Source: Triglochin maritima (taxonomy: Eukaryota > Streptophyta > Magnoliopsida > Alismatales > Juncaginaceae). From it: a DNA stretch of 64,000 nt. A program made the position numbers and the translations under genes. The notes under the pieces are model-generated. The model was given only the letters and a program-made list of their open reading frames with translations, was not told where the DNA came from and made no database searches. Numbering within the stretch: the stretch's first letter is position 1; every line of letters begins with the position of its first letter. Of this stretch, positions 1-13,378 are shown one piece after another. The DNA is taken from the NCBI GenBank assembly GCA_963682175.1, contig OY821782.1, positions 332,501 through 396,500 of the forward strand, given 5' to 3'.

Positions 1-167
1 TTGGTTGCAATTGAGCAATTATTTTGTGTATTGAACAGGACAGGATCAGTGTTTATTTTAGCCTTAGAATTCAAAACTGGAGGTGAAGCCTAAATTAATT
101 AAATTAAATCCAACAGCTTTGCAAATTGCAACTAAGAATAATAATTAATATGTTATCCGGTCCGGTT

Positions 168-177
168 GTATATATAA
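168..177 (+). promoter_or_regulatory. TATA box of the RRM gene
   Basis: A TATATATAA-like stretch lies about 50 bases before the first ATG of the RRM gene, the spacing expected for a TATA box with a short 5' leader. Seen directly; its function is inferred. Confidence 0.5.
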
Positions 178-225
178 GGCGAGGTAGGGTTTTTGTTGGG
201 AGAGGTGAGGTGAGGAAGGGAAGTA

Positions 226-1108
226 ATGGCGGCGGAAGTGGTGGTACGACTACTAAGAAGAGTGTCGCGTCGTAGTGTGTTGGAGAACAAGAAGAATCTG
301 AATAACGTGGTCCTCTTTACCCCATCTGGTTTTGGTTTTGGTTTTGGTTCCAGCAGAAGAAGCATCGTCTCAAAGCTCTTCGTCGGAGGTTTCTTTCTGT
401 TTTTTTTATTTAAATTAGATTTGGGGATTCCGGCCGGTTTCCCCAACTATGCATGCTTACACCTGTGTCCCTCAACCTAAACATCATGTCATCAAACTAC
501 TATAATATAATAAATGTTAGGGTTAACACTTCAACAACCATAGCAATATTTCATCTCACAACACAAAAGTGTTCTTTTGATCATCATCATCATCATCATC
601 ATCATGATGGTGTACAAATAACATGTGCAGGTCTGTCATACTACACTTCAGAAAAGAATTTGGCAGAAGCTTTCGGACAATTTGGCCAAGTTGTCGATGG
701 TAGTATCTCCTTTTATTACCTGTCTTTACATTTTACTCACCCATTCAACCAACACAAAGTTATAGAAATAAAACATTGTTTCTTGACAGCTAAAATAGTA
801 ACAGAGAGAGGTACTGAGAGATCAAAGGGTTTTGGATTCGTGACATATGCGTGCGAAGATGAAGCCCAACAGGCCATTGAAGAAATGGACGGAAAGGTGG
901 TTCACCTCCTGCTAGTGCTAGTGCTAGTAATATGGTTTCTCATCAAATTCTTCTCTAACTTTTGAAGAAAATCATCATTCAGGAACTTAATGGCAGAGTC
1001 ATACATGTCGACGTTGCGAAACCAAAGCAAGGTATAGAAAGGGATACCTTTCCTATTGCAAGAGGTCCTCCACCTGATGCCCATTCTGCAGACAATGATC
1101 AAAATTAA
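226..1108 (+). CDS. Small organelle-type RRM RNA-binding protein (ORRM-like)
   Basis: Four exons join in frame: 226-388, 631-699, 790-896 and 983-1108, giving 154 residues with GT-AG borders throughout. The N-terminus (MAAEVVVRLLRRVSRRSV) is rich in Arg and hydrophobic residues and nearly free of acidic ones, like a mitochondrial or plastid presequence. One RRM follows: RNP2 is KLFVGGLS, split by intron 1, and RNP1 is SKGFGFVTY in exon 3, ending with an ELNGRVIHVDVAKP-type last strand. Single-RRM organelle proteins of this size (the ORRM and mitochondrial glycine-rich group) bind organelle transcripts and take part in RNA editing or stability. There is no glycine-rich tail, so an ORRM2-type assignment fits best but is inferred. 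Intron 1 carries a CAT repeat near 579-608. Organelle targeting is not proven. Confidence 0.85.
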
Positions 1109-2689
1109 TTAGATGTTAGTTGAGGTTGTCGACATCACCATGTTTGCCTATTCAACTCCATCGATGTCTCCAAATATGTTCGAAAATTTTAGGTTCGTTC
1201 AGTGATTGGATCCGGTATTCATGTGTTGTACAGTGTTTTCAAAGAGTAAATGACCTTGTAATATTTTCAGGATGTCTTTGTTTGCGTCCATCTAATGGTT
1301 TTATATATATGGAGATATTACAAGTATCTTTTGTCCTAACATTCTTAGCTACCAGAAGTTGATGTCTGTATTCTGTTTCTCTTAATGTGAAGTTGGTGTT
1401 GTTTCAACATTTGTGTTGACCTCTTCAGGTCTTTTTTTGGGCAAATTTTATGATAATCTGTTGGATGATTGAAGTCATGAACAATAGGTATTGACAGTGG
1501 TTTCTATTTTTTTTTAATTTCAAAATTTTAATTATTAAGTTTTTTTATCATCTTTGTTGTTGTTGTTGCTGTTTAAATTTGAGCTCCCATATTTTATAGT
1601 TCATCTAAATCAACACTACCTGGGAAGGGAAGGGAAGGGAAGAGAAGAGAAGAGAAGAGAGATGGGCTTGGTTTCGTACAAATTTGAATTGGAGTTGGCA
1701 GTTTGTTTGTTGGTATGGTTGGTGGCCTTTGTTTCTAGTTTTACGATCCAAATTTGCGTTAGATATTTATGTTGTTTGTACAAAGGTTTTAAGAACCGAA
1801 CCGACAAAATTTTGGTTTTGGTTCAACGTGGTCGAATCGTTGATGACATCATCATTTTTTAGACCCGAAATTGGACCGGATCGAATAAATATTAACGGTC
1901 GGACCGATTTGAACCGATTTCTGTAGAATTATTTAATATATACATACTAAACATTAAATATAATTCATTTATATTAATCAAATTGATAAATTTGTTATCT
2001 TTACTTAACTCGACAAATTTGGATTAATAATCTAAAATCCTCGTATTTTCTGATTTTAAAAAAATTAAGAAAATTTGAATTATTTTTATGTCTGGTCTGA
2101 CCACCCGGTCCAATCCGATTCGGAAAGGTTCGAATAGAGGTTTGATTTTTTGGCCGAACCGGCCATCGGACCATCGTTCCGGTTGTTTGTACTGAATCAG
2201 TCTAACATGTCAATCCTACTGAAAAACATAAAATCTATATTTATACAGAAAAAAGTAAAATGAGTTTTATGTTTTCTGATAGACCGTTGGCTGATTCATT
2301 TTTGATGAAAACTATAAAATGATAAAGACACTACTTAACAAATCATTGATGGTATGGTATAACATTGAAGTTAACTTGTTCTTCGAAAATTTTAAGCCCT
2401 GATTGACTAACAAGAGAAAGAGAACACTAAATATTAATTTTTGGATTAGAATAATAATTAAGTGAATAAAAACTGGTGGTTGGTTGGCATTGGTTGATTA
2501 CGTGTGTGATCTGACTATTCGCCACGTCGACTACATATTGTCATGTTTTTTTCCGGATAATAATAAAAACACAACTCAACACACTTTTCTTCCCTCTCTC
2601 TTTTATTTTTTTTTTCTCCAAAAAAGAAAGGAAAAAAAAAACTCGAATCCAAATCCAAATTTTCTCCGAATCTGATTCCGAGTTTCCCG
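1109..2689. other. Intergenic region: 3' UTR, MITE and promoter of the LETM1-like gene
   Basis: The first few hundred bases are likely 3' UTR of the RRM gene. A purine tract of GGGAA/GAGAA units lies at 1622-1662. A 400-bp MITE-like insertion fills 1782-2181 and is listed separately. From about 2570 the sequence turns pyrimidine- then purine-rich, and is likely the 5' UTR of the next gene. No other coding exon was recognised. Confidence 0.5.
1782..2181. mobile_element. MITE-like insertion with 11-bp target duplication
   Basis: A 400-bp segment made of degenerate GAACCGAACCG/CGGTCCGG motifs is flanked by a perfect 11-bp direct repeat, GTTGTTTGTAC (1771-1781 and 2182-2192). The left end begins AAAGGTTTTAAGAACCG; a matching inverted right end is not obvious. 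An 11-bp duplication would suit a Mutator-like element, but the superfamily is not settled. No coding capacity is seen. Confidence 0.55.
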
Positions 2690-5600
2690 ATGATGTCGGT
2701 GAAGTTCCATCCCTGCACGCTCGCTTCCCCGAGGTTCTTTTTCCTCGATTTTATCTGTTTTTTCTTAAAATTCTAGGGTTTCCGGCCTTCTTTTCGGTCA
2801 AAGATTTGATTTTTATGTTGTTTCGAGGAAGAAATATTGACGCCCAATTGAATACCCAGTGTTCTTGCAGCAATTTATTCGTTGTTTCGCGAGAAAATCG
2901 TGTTCGGTTTCGTCGTAATCGTGTGTTTGGAGCTTACATTCTTCGTGATGGAAACACCAAAATATGATTAGTCCCACATTCTTTAAAATCAAAACTCAAT
3001 TTTATCATAACATGAAATGTGACTGTTGGACCAATCAAATATTCAGAAAGTCTTGTACTAGAAATTTTAGGGTCATTTTTCATGAAGTATTAGATCCTTG
3101 ATGACTCCACTGGAATAATATGTTAACAGATATTGTGCAAAAAGTAGACAACTAATTTTGTAATTTTTGCCGCTGTAAGCAAAAAGCTGTATGTCAGTTT
3201 GTAATATCCTGCTTGTGGTACTCCAGGATTCCTAATTTGGTGATTTTCAATGTTCTAAGTGAAAGCATGTCTTTCTGTTTTCTTGTTTGCAGTACTACAA
3301 GTAAACATTATCCAGAAAGAGTTTCCACTGCCCACTCTATTTGTAAAGGTTTTGTGATTCCGAACAATGTGTTTGGGCCTCGTGTTACTTCAAAGCATAA
3401 ATGCCGGATGAGAAGAAGGGTTTTGGAGGATGAGAAGCACACTGTTAGTTGTGGTTGGTTGAAATGTAGATATCAATGGGCATTTTGTTATCAGAAAAAT
3501 GGGATGCTGTCACGCTATAATATGTTCGCTTCCACGGATGATGGTGTCGCAGTTAATGGAACTCCCCAATCAAGTTCTAGCAGTGACATGCAGGAGATGA
3601 GAGTAAAATTGGACCAGTCTTTACAATGGGAAGATCTTGGTCTTGGACTTATCCAATCCATACATGATGGAGCAAGAGCTATTGAACTTGCAATTGTGGA
3701 GCATAGCTCATCTTCAAAGACATCTTGGTTCTCAAAAGCATGGCTCGGAGTGGATAGAAATGCTTGGGTCAAGACACTTTCTTATCAGGTATGTCAATTT
3801 TTTTCTTGGAGAACTGATATATATATATATATATATTTATTTATTCAGGACTATCCTAAAGATTAGCATGTGAAAGAATTATCTTGAAGAAGTTTTCTTT
3901 TAATGACAATCTGCCATACATATTTCTAATTCCCATTTAATGTTTGTGTTCACTTATTCATGTAATGAAAATAACGACTTCCATTGATTTATTGCCCAAT
4001 TATCAGGTTGCCATATATTCATTGTTACAAGCAGTAATCAAAATTTCATCTAGAGGAGATGGAAGGGACCGAGATCTTAATGTATCCATTGAAAGGAGGT
4101 TTGTGCTTTCTAGAATCTGTGAATATTCTATATGCTTCTTTACCTTTTTTGTTGTTTGTTTTCTCTGAGAACAACGAAGAATATGGATATGCTTCTCTTT
4201 TTATTGTTATATATATGTGTGTTTATGATCAATCTTCTGCACTTGTGCCTAGTGCAGTTTGAAACAAAATCACCAATAAATTATAGGGTCGTTCTAGGAA
4301 TAAAAAAACATACATGTTCCACAACTACAAAGAGTCATTTGATAAGAGGAACAGGGAATAAGACAGTTAAGACCGTTGGTGAGGTGAAATTATCATACAA
4401 ATTGCCATAATTAAAGAACGTGATAGAAGGTTGCCTTTTTGTTGGAATAACCCAAAATCATAACCTAGATATTATATGCTCTTGATAGCTACATGTTGTA
4501 GTCAATATTGGAAGGGCTCTAACATTGGGATTTTGCTTCACATCTACGAAATAAATATGCTTGGCCTCATGGAGCAACATAAAGATTGAGGACCGATATG
4601 CTTGGTCTTGCATCATATCTTTGAGAATTGCCATGGAGTTGGAATCTGTAAGAACTCGAAAAGAACAAATTATAAAGAGAAATATGATATCACACATAAT
4701 ACTGCCATGCAAGATGGTTCATGTCATTTTTTCATTGATGTTGCATGTATGATGTATCCTTATTTTCACTATATTTTTGTTTATCTTCTTACAGTTTAGT
4801 GCGCTTATCTTCTCCATTGGAAAGCTTTATCCGAGAGGAGTTGTCTGCCAAGCAACCTGGTGCTTACGATTGGTTTTGGTCGCTCCAATGCCCAATGCTT
4901 GTGACAAGTTTTGTCAATCTTCTTGAAAGTAATCTTAACAGTAGTGCTGCTATAACAGTGTATGTCACATTATTAAGAGGTATTTCTTCCAATGCTTTAT
5001 TTTATCCTGTGATAAAAACATCATTGATTATTTTTTATCAACAGATCGGAGAAAGGAGTATCATCTGGTCGTGGCAGTGAAAATGACCTCTCACTTCTTA
5101 CGCTTGCTTTAAATTGCATTGCTGCAGTCACTAAGCTTGGCCCAGCAAAATTTTCCTGCACCCAATTCTTATCCATTCTGCCCGATATTACTGGTAGATT
5201 GATGGATATACCAGTAGATTTTCTTCCTATTCAGCAGACATATTCCTTAACAAAAGAGATTGGTCTGCACAAAGAATTTCTTTATCATTTTGGTCCCCGG
5301 GCAGCTAAATTTAGAGTTAGCAGTGACAAGGATATTGAAGAGATGACCTTTTGGATTGATCTTGTGCAGAAGCGACTCCAACAAGCCATTGATAGGGAAA
5401 GAATATGGTCGCGATTGACTACATGTGAAAGTATTGAGGTAACTTTAAGTGTATAATAAGATATATGAATATGATGATGAAGCAATTTTAATGTTGTAGT
5501 TAATTATAGCTATTTTGTACCTTATTCTTTAATTAAGTCTTACGTCACTAAAGATAAAAAGTTGTATAATATTTGCAGAGTGTAGTGAGTATGTGTTAAC

Positions 5601-8600
5601 CTGTTTCTTTTCGTTGTGCTTGTTTTCAGTTATGCATCTGAGTTGCATGTATTAATCTAATCCACTAGAAGAAGTGAAAAATTATATTTGCACTGCAGGT
5701 GCTTGAAAAGGATTTAGCAATATTTGGGTTTTTCATTGCACTTGGAAGAAATACTCAATTGTTTCTTTCTACAAATGGTTTTTCTGTTTCAGATTACACG
5801 ATTGAGAGCATTATCAGGTGAAGTAAATAAATCACACTGTTCTTCCTTTTTTTGAAATTAATAGCTTTCTTCCTGCCAATGGGAACTCCTGATTATTTTT
5901 CTACGATGATTAAAGAGGTCTCAGCTTTGTTATTGTTGTTGTTATCCCCATTCTGATTTTTTAAAATTTTAGGTACTTCATTGGTGGAAGTGTTTTATAC
6001 TATCCTCAGTTGTCATCCATAAGCTCTTACCAGCTATATGTCGAGGTCAGCATTTAATAGAGATTTCACGTAGTAAATTTAGTACGAGCATGTCTTACTC
6101 AGTTATGTTCTTCTTCGTAGGTAGTTTGTGAAGAATTGGATTGGCTACCTTTTTATGGAACTGAGTTAACTGCTGCAAAACTACCTCATGATAATAAAAA
6201 ACAAATTGAGGGGCTTCCATATGACAAAGTCGTCTCTCAAATCGTAGATGTGTGTTCTCATTGGACAAATAGCTTTATCAAATACAGCTTATGGCTTGGG
6301 GGCCCTTCTAATGTAAAAGCTGCAAAATTTCTTTCTAAAGGGTAATTGATTAATGGTTACCACTTCTCTTAATGTGTAACTTTACCTTTTGAAGTGTAAA
6401 TGCTTGTTTTTAAGTTCTCTATAGATGTACACAAGATTTATTGTTATCTTCTCACAATTGTTCAGGCATACCAAGCTGCAGGAATGTAGAAAACAAGTAG
6501 GTTATGGCAAGTAAGTTTCAGGAGCCATGTCTGTTATTTATTTTCAGTTGTTAAGTATGCAACTTCAAAATATATATGCAGCCAATCAAAACTTAAATTT
6601 AGTTGAATGTTCCACAGATATGATGCTACAGAATCGTTTGTAAAGAATGAGAGGAATGTGTCAGAATCTGATAAATATGATTCATCAGATAAAAATCTTG
6701 GTACTTTTAATCAGGTAATTTCAATGGAACTTTTGTTAATGTCAATTATGCCTTCAACAGAAACTATTACACTGCAATTGATGCTACTTGCAATTGATTC
6801 AAAGATCTTGCCTGGTGCACTGTATTCTGTTAAGATGATATGTGTACCCATACATAATCTACTACCATATATCTTCTGTATCATTTTAGCCATTCGTATT
6901 ATTGTTATATTTTTATAGTATCTACTCAAATGATAAACTTGATATATTGCAATTTTAGAGCAAGTAATATATTTCCCCAGACCTATTTCATACTATTGAA
7001 CTAGCGATTGTCCATTAATCTCTGCTCCATTTATTTCATGCCAGCTATTTATCAATCAAGTATATATACACGGTATTTGTGCTTATCTTGTTATATTCTT
7101 TTCTCTTATTCAAAATGTTTCTGCATGCAGGCTTTGGAGAGTGTTGAGGAAGCAATAAATAGATTAGAAGGGTTACTACAAGAGCTGCATATATTTGATT
7201 CGAGCACTGGAAAGGAACATCTTAAAGCTGCTTGTTCCGATCTTCAAAAATTACGCAAATTAAAGAAAGAAGCTGAGTTTCTTGAGGCTTCATTTAGAGC
7301 AAGGTCTGCTTCATTTGAAGAGGTATGTTTTTCTTCAGTAGAGGCATATTTATGTGTTTACGTAGAAGTCCAAGTTGCACCACCCAGGAGAATTGCTTGT
7401 TTAGTTCTTCCTCATTCTCTATCGGTACTGATGGGTCGTTCCCCATTATCCAGATTCCATGTTCCTCTGGGTTCTTTTTATTATGTCCCTAGGATTTTAT
7501 TTAAGGTGTTTCAATCTTTGTATGTAATTTTTGTTATGTATATTAGATCTCATTCTGAGTTGTTTATGGGAACTTATACCAAAAGTTGGGATCAAATGAG
7601 GGAGAAGTTGAAATATATAAGTTGGTTAAAATAAGAGAGAAGAAAACTAGAGACTTTAATCAAGTTGAATGCATTAAAAATGATAATAATAACATTTTAG
7701 TTAAGGTTGAGGATATCAAGGAAACGTGGAGATGATATTTTGATAAGTTGTTAAATGGAGAAAATGATAGCAACACTTTTGAAGTGATGGATACAGTTGA
7801 ACAATCTAATAGATGATTTGTATAGATGATAAGAGAAGTTGAGGTTAAGGAAATCTTAAACGGGATGAAAGTTGGTAAGACTTTAGGACTAGACGATATC
7901 ATGATTGAGGTGTGGAAATGTCTTGGGGATAGAGTCATAACTTGGTTTATTAAATTGTTTAGTAGTATCTTTGAGAAAAATAAAATACCAAATGAGTGGA
8001 GAATGATTACTTTGGTGCCAATTTATAAGAATAAATGAAATATTCAAAGTTTTACTAACTATAGAGGTATCAAACTCATGTGTCATACTATAAAATTGTG
8101 GGAAAAAGTAATTGAGCACCGTCTAAGGAAAGATACATGTGTTAAAGAATCAATTTGGTTTCATACCTGAAAGGTCAACGATAGAGATCATATTTCTTAT
8201 TCGACAATTTATGGAACAGTATAGGAAACAAAAGAAAGATTTACACATGATTTTTATTGATTTAGAGAAGACATATGATAGAGTTCCAAGAAGTGTTATG
8301 TGATGGACCCTAGAGAAGAAGAAAATATCAACAAAATATGCGAACTTGATTAAAGATATATATGAGGGAGTTGAAACTAACATTAGAATTTGTGATGATG
8401 TCACTAATGCATTTCCGCGTAAGATCGGATTTCATCAAGTGTCATTTTTAAGTCCATATCTTTTTGTTTTATTAATGGACGAGGTGACAAAAAACATACA
8501 ATGTGAGGTTCTATGGTGTCTTTTTGCAAATGATGTAATACTAATTGACAAGAGTAGGATATGTGTGGAGGGAAAACTAGAGTGGTGGAGAAATACTTTA

Positions 8601-11600
8601 GAAACAAAATGTTTTAAACTAAGTAGGTCTAAAACTGAATATATGAAATGTTGTTTCAGGTGGGCAAGTGGTGTGCAGAAATGATATTTTTAGATACTGA
8701 AGAAGAACTGTTAATACTGAAGAAGATGAGATCATAGGATTAGAGCATGATTGATGAAATGACGACAAGTCTCAGATGTCTTATGTGACAAGAAAATTCC
8801 ACCTAAGTTAAAATGATTTTTTTATAAAATCGTAATAAGACATGCAATGCTATATGGTGCGGAATGTTAGGTTACTAAAAGACAACATATGTAAAAGATG
8901 AGTGTATCTGAAAAGAGGATGTTGATGTGGATGTGTGGTCATACGCGAATAGATCAGATTAGAAATGAAAACATTCTTGAGAGAGTTGGAATTGCTCTAA
9001 TAGAAGAGAAACTTATACAACACAGACTTAGATAGTTTAGATATGTACAAAAAAGACCTATGGAGACACCTATAAGAAGATGAGTATTGAATTAGATCGA
9101 AGAAACAAAAAGAAGAAGAATGTAGACAACGATTAAGTTGTGAGGAAGCTGTCAAAACAGATCTAAAAGATTGGAATGTTAATTGGGAATTGACATTGGA
9201 TAGAAACACGTGGAATAAGACGATTCACGTGCCTGAACCATAACTCTTTAGAGTTTCATTTCTAGTCTACCCTAACTAGTTTGGGATTAAAAACTTTGTT
9301 GTTGTATATTAGATCTCATTCTGTTACATAGTCTTGTGAGAGTATTTGGAATTGCATATAACTTAGTGGTGAAGAAATGGTTTTGATATTTTCTTAATCA
9401 TTGGCAAAGTGGTCTTTCTTGGTTGAAGTTCATTAGTTTGTAATATATTTGAAAGTGTTAATGGCTCCATATAAGAAATTGTGTTTGTCTTCTGCTGATT
9501 GTCCAGGATAATAACAATGGGGCTGCCCAGTTTTCAGTCGATCCGGGGAGAAACCGTGCTGTCTGGAAATCTCAAGATGCTTCCAACAGGAGTGAAAACA
9601 ATCAGAAGGCTGCAGATAAGTAAGTTAAAGAAGTTGCTCTAATTTTTTTGTTTTTGTTTTTGTTTTTGGCTTCTGCTAATTGCTGTTTATTTGTTCGAAG
9701 TCTGTATTTGTCTGCTATTTCTCTCTTGCCTTCAATTCATATTGTTTTGTGTTGCTTAAATTTTCAGGAAATTTAATAAGAATCGTGGCCTGTGGAGTTT
9801 CTTATCAAATCATTCCAGCAGAAAAGTAGAGGCTGAACTGTCAACTCCAACCCAAGATGTATGCTTTATTCAAATGTCTTTGGTTGCTTATAATTGAGCA
9901 TTATCTTGTTTTACAATGTCATGTTCTGTCTGTTATGCAGGAAGGAGAAAACGATGAGCTAACCTCTACTTTTGGCGACTATAATAAAACCTCTGAAACA
10001 GACGAGATTCAACGCTTTGAACTTTTGAGAAATGAGTTAATTGAACTCGAGAAACGAGTACAGAGAAGCAACAGTGAAACTTCATTTGATGAGGTTTTTC
10101 TTCAGTCTCTTCACTTGTATCGTCCAACACTGGCCAAAATATTTTTCGAAAATGCAATTAACCTAGAAAATGTAGTTGATTTCTATTGCCAATTGGCTGT
10201 TAGTTGGCTATTCTGGAGTAGATCCTTAAAGCTTGTTTATCATTCATGTTTCTAAATTCAAATGGTTGAGTTTTTCAATGTTTTGTTGGAGGAACTTCTT
10301 TTGATGGTCTTAGTTTTACATACTTCCGAACAGTGCTTGCCCATGCATGCTGGCTAATTGAGAAAAGAAAATGCATTTTTTCAAAATAAATTTAATCCTC
10401 TGTCGTCTACATTTTGCATTCCAATCTGATTGTCTTTTGTTTTTTTATGCTCATTTATTGTTCTCATTCTTCATGTGCATCTTCTGATTAACATGATTTC
10501 GTATATGGTTCTAATATGTGTATGTTCTTTCAGGAGTATTACTCTATGGACAAGAAAGATGCTGCTGTGGCTGGTTGCCAAAAGTTAGCGCAAGTACCGA
10601 AGAAAGAGAGTATTATTTCAAAGTCTATTGAGATGCTCAAGGAAACCAGCACGGTATGTATTTTGTTTTCTGTGTCATTGGCAACATAAGTATTCACCTA
10701 TATATATGCTTCTTGTTGTCTTTTTGACCTTAATCTATGTTTTGACGATTTAATTAACTTAATCTTAATTATAATCAATGTAGAGTAGTACACATATTGC
10801 ATAATATATATATTGTATTGTGTTAATTTTTATAGGTGATTAAGACTCAATGAAGAAAATATTTAAGTTAAGACATGTAATCAAGCTCATTTAAGACATG
10901 TAATTTGTATTTCTTTTGAGTTTTATAAACTATGTGTACTTTAGCATACAAGAATAAATAACCACTCACATACACATTAGGTTCCTTGTAGAAGTTATAC
11001 ACAAAATTTCATATCAATTGAACTTCAATAGATCAACCAAACTATGACCGGAAAACACTTAAAACAAACATGTTCTACCAGTGTCAAATCGGTCGACCGA
11101 AACGAGTTTTTCGTTCGACCGATTGGGTCTGTTAATACTGTCAGCCTAAGTGTTGTACCGGTTGACCATTTGAACCTTTTTTCCGACCGTCTACACGTGT
11201 CACTTGACCGTTAGATTTGGTCATTTTTTACAACGCTCGGATTTCTCAAAACCCCAAAATTCACTGTCTTCCGGTCGACCGATATATACCTAGCGGTCGA
11301 CCAAATAAATCAATTTTGGTTACCCTGAACACTCTGAAAGTTTCCTGTCGAACGTCTCCTAGATTTTGGTCGACCGAAACACATTTTCTCCTTGAATCCA
11401 TAAGTCCCTGAAAATTTCCGGTCGAACCGATCATTCGATTAGTTCGATCAATCCATCTTTTACGAGACCAAAACCCCCAGAACGGTCAATCGATCCCCAA
11501 TTTAGTTTGACCGTTCACTTAAGTGAACTTAAGTTAGAGCCAGATTTGATCGACTGGTATGCTTGATTCGGCCGACCGAATTTGTTTTGAACTGTGACCT

Positions 11601-13378
11601 GCATTTCACTGTTTTGTGTTTTCTACACAACCACTTACCTCTTTAGTCACAACGGCTATAACTTTCCTAGAGCTTATAATTAGTGTTACCTAAACCCTGT
11701 TTAGACAACTCTCCTACACATATTTGCCTTCTATATTAGAGAGATAAATCTAAACACTCCAAACCTTCAAATCCACACTTTAGTCATCAACTCTTATCCA
11801 CTCAAGTGTACTCAAGTTTAGAGAGTGTGTTTCACTCATTTGTTTGTCAAAGAAACATGAATTTCGGTGAAAGCCCGAAGTGTTCTCTCTCAGGTTGTGA
11901 GAGGAAGAAATCAAGCTAGCGATGATTGTTCGCCGAGCCTGTGTTGTAAAAGATTTAATCTTGGTCTGAAACGAGATTGATAGTGAAGACGCAGGCGGAA
12001 CTCGAGGGAGATCGAGCGGAGTTTGCAAGAGAGGAAGTAGGCAGGAGACCGAATCTCTATAAAATCTTCTGGTGCCTTTGTGTGGTTTGCATTGTCTTCT
12101 TTACTTGTTTTTGTGTTTATTCCGTTGCATCTTTTGTTGCTTAAGCAAGTAGAGAATTAGTTTAAAAATGATTAGAAGTAAGCCATACACAATCCCACAC
12201 TTTTGCTTAGGATTATGTATTCTCGGGTACATGCTATATTATGACTTCCATAAGAATATGGGTGGGTGTTACCAAATGTCTCTTGTATGGTTGGTCACTA
12301 GTACTCAAAAGATCCTTAGGAACTTACATTGCGTCTTGATTAGATTGGGAATCTTGTTCTTGAGAACCACCAAGAAGATTTGTTTTTTCTTCACTTTTAT
12401 GTTTGAGCTTCCTCTAATATTTGTATTGTGCAGTACATTTTACTGGGCGGATTCTTTACTGTACCTTCTAACTGTGCTGAGAAAAAAAGGCATCATATAA
12501 AACTTCTTCTGAATTTTTGTGTTCCTGTGTGCAGGATGTTTGGCAGGGAACCCAGCTCCTGGCAATCGATGTGGTAGCTGCCACAGGGTTAATCAGAAGG
12601 GCACTTACTGGAGACGAACTTGCGGAGAAGGAAAAGAAAGCACTCAGTAGAACTTTAACTGATGTGGCTTCTGTAGTTCCTATAGGGATCCTCATGCTTC
12701 TTCCTGTAAGTATAATGGTAGAGTTCCATGGTTTTCCATCTTGGGTTGCTAGAGGTCTTTAATCCTACAATACATGCTGCTAAAAGGAATTAAATTATTT
12801 GGAAACTGATGTCCTGGAAAAATAATGAAGATATGGCCAAACAAGCATGTCTAATCCAAGCATTTGCTTTGACTACACACTTTTTTTCTTCTTGCACTGT
12901 CATCGACATATTGGTGTGGAAGTGAAATGCCATGCTACTCTCGAAGTACATCGTTACTATGGCCTGGCGGTTTATAGCAGTAATACATATAATGATCACG
13001 TAGGAAAGCTACTTCACTAGGGACTTTGTGTCTCCAACTCATACCATTAGTAACCAAGCATTACAGTACATTATTATACCCAAGCCCAATAAACTTATGT
13101 AATTTACCATACTTCTGATTTGTTTCTTTGTAGGTTACTGCTGTTGGACATGCTGCCATTCTTGCCGCCATACAACGTTATGTACCTTCTCTGGTATGTC
13201 CTCTTACCCTAATACATAATTGTTCCTTAGATGTTTCTTATATTAACCCTTGTGTATTTCTCAGATCCCCTCAACATATGGTCCAGAAAGGTTGAATTTG
13301 TTGAGGCAACTTGAGAAAATCAAAGAAATGGAAATGCGTGACATGAAGCAAGACGAGAATGATTCCCTGGTAGCTTAA
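2690..13378 (+). CDS. LETM1-like protein, 18 exons
   Basis: Eighteen exons join in a consistent frame to 919 residues: 2690-2733, 3293-3788, 4007-4098, 4795-4959, 5045-5438, 5699-5817, 5973-6045, 6121-6341, 6466-6510, 6618-6714, 7131-7322, 9507-9619, 9768-9858, 9941-10093, 10534-10653, 12535-12705, 13134-13193 and 13265-13378. All borders are GT-AG. Residues about 806-915 match the LETM1 ribosome-binding-like domain, with VPIGILMLLP, a hydrophobic run, then a PSTYGPERLNLLRQLEKIKE tail. The rest is helical and charged, with a coiled-coil-like stretch in exon 11 (SVEEAINRLEGLLQELHIF) and another in exon 14. It belongs to the plant-specific long LETM1-like group rather than canonical mitochondrial LETM1, whose role is mitochondrial K+/H+ or Ca2+ exchange; the role of the long group is unclear. 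Introns 11 and 15 contain retroelements but splicing appears intact. Of two adjacent ATGs the first was taken as the start. Confidence 0.88.
7558..9303 (+). mobile_element. Degenerate RTE-type LINE in intron 11
   Basis: The insertion is bounded by a perfect 20-bp target duplication, GTATATTAGATCTCATTCTG (7538-7557 and 9304-9323). It reads as a non-LTR reverse transcriptase broken by stops and frameshifts: KVGKTLGLDD, EVWKCLGD, the EWRMITLVPIYKNK block, TNYRGIKLM and the VIEHRLR block are visible between 7826 and 8130. The 3' end has the GTTTGGGATTAAAAACTTTGTTGTTG tail common in plant RTE elements. It is 5'-truncated, lacking the endonuclease. The duplication is perfect although the coding part is badly decayed. 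Confidence 0.88.
10738..12420 (+). mobile_element. Old solo or truncated LTR, Copia-like, in intron 15
   Basis: The left edge reads TGTTTTGACGATTTAATTAAC, like the LTR start of large Copia elements of the SIRE group. Bases 11,040-11,600 hold diverged GGTCGACCG-type motifs. Bases 11,950-12,100 look like an LTR promoter and leader (CGGCGG-type GA-rich stretch, then CTATAAAATCTTCTGGTGCC). No PBS, protein domain or clear target duplication was found, so both borders, especially the right one, are approximate. Confidence 0.45.
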
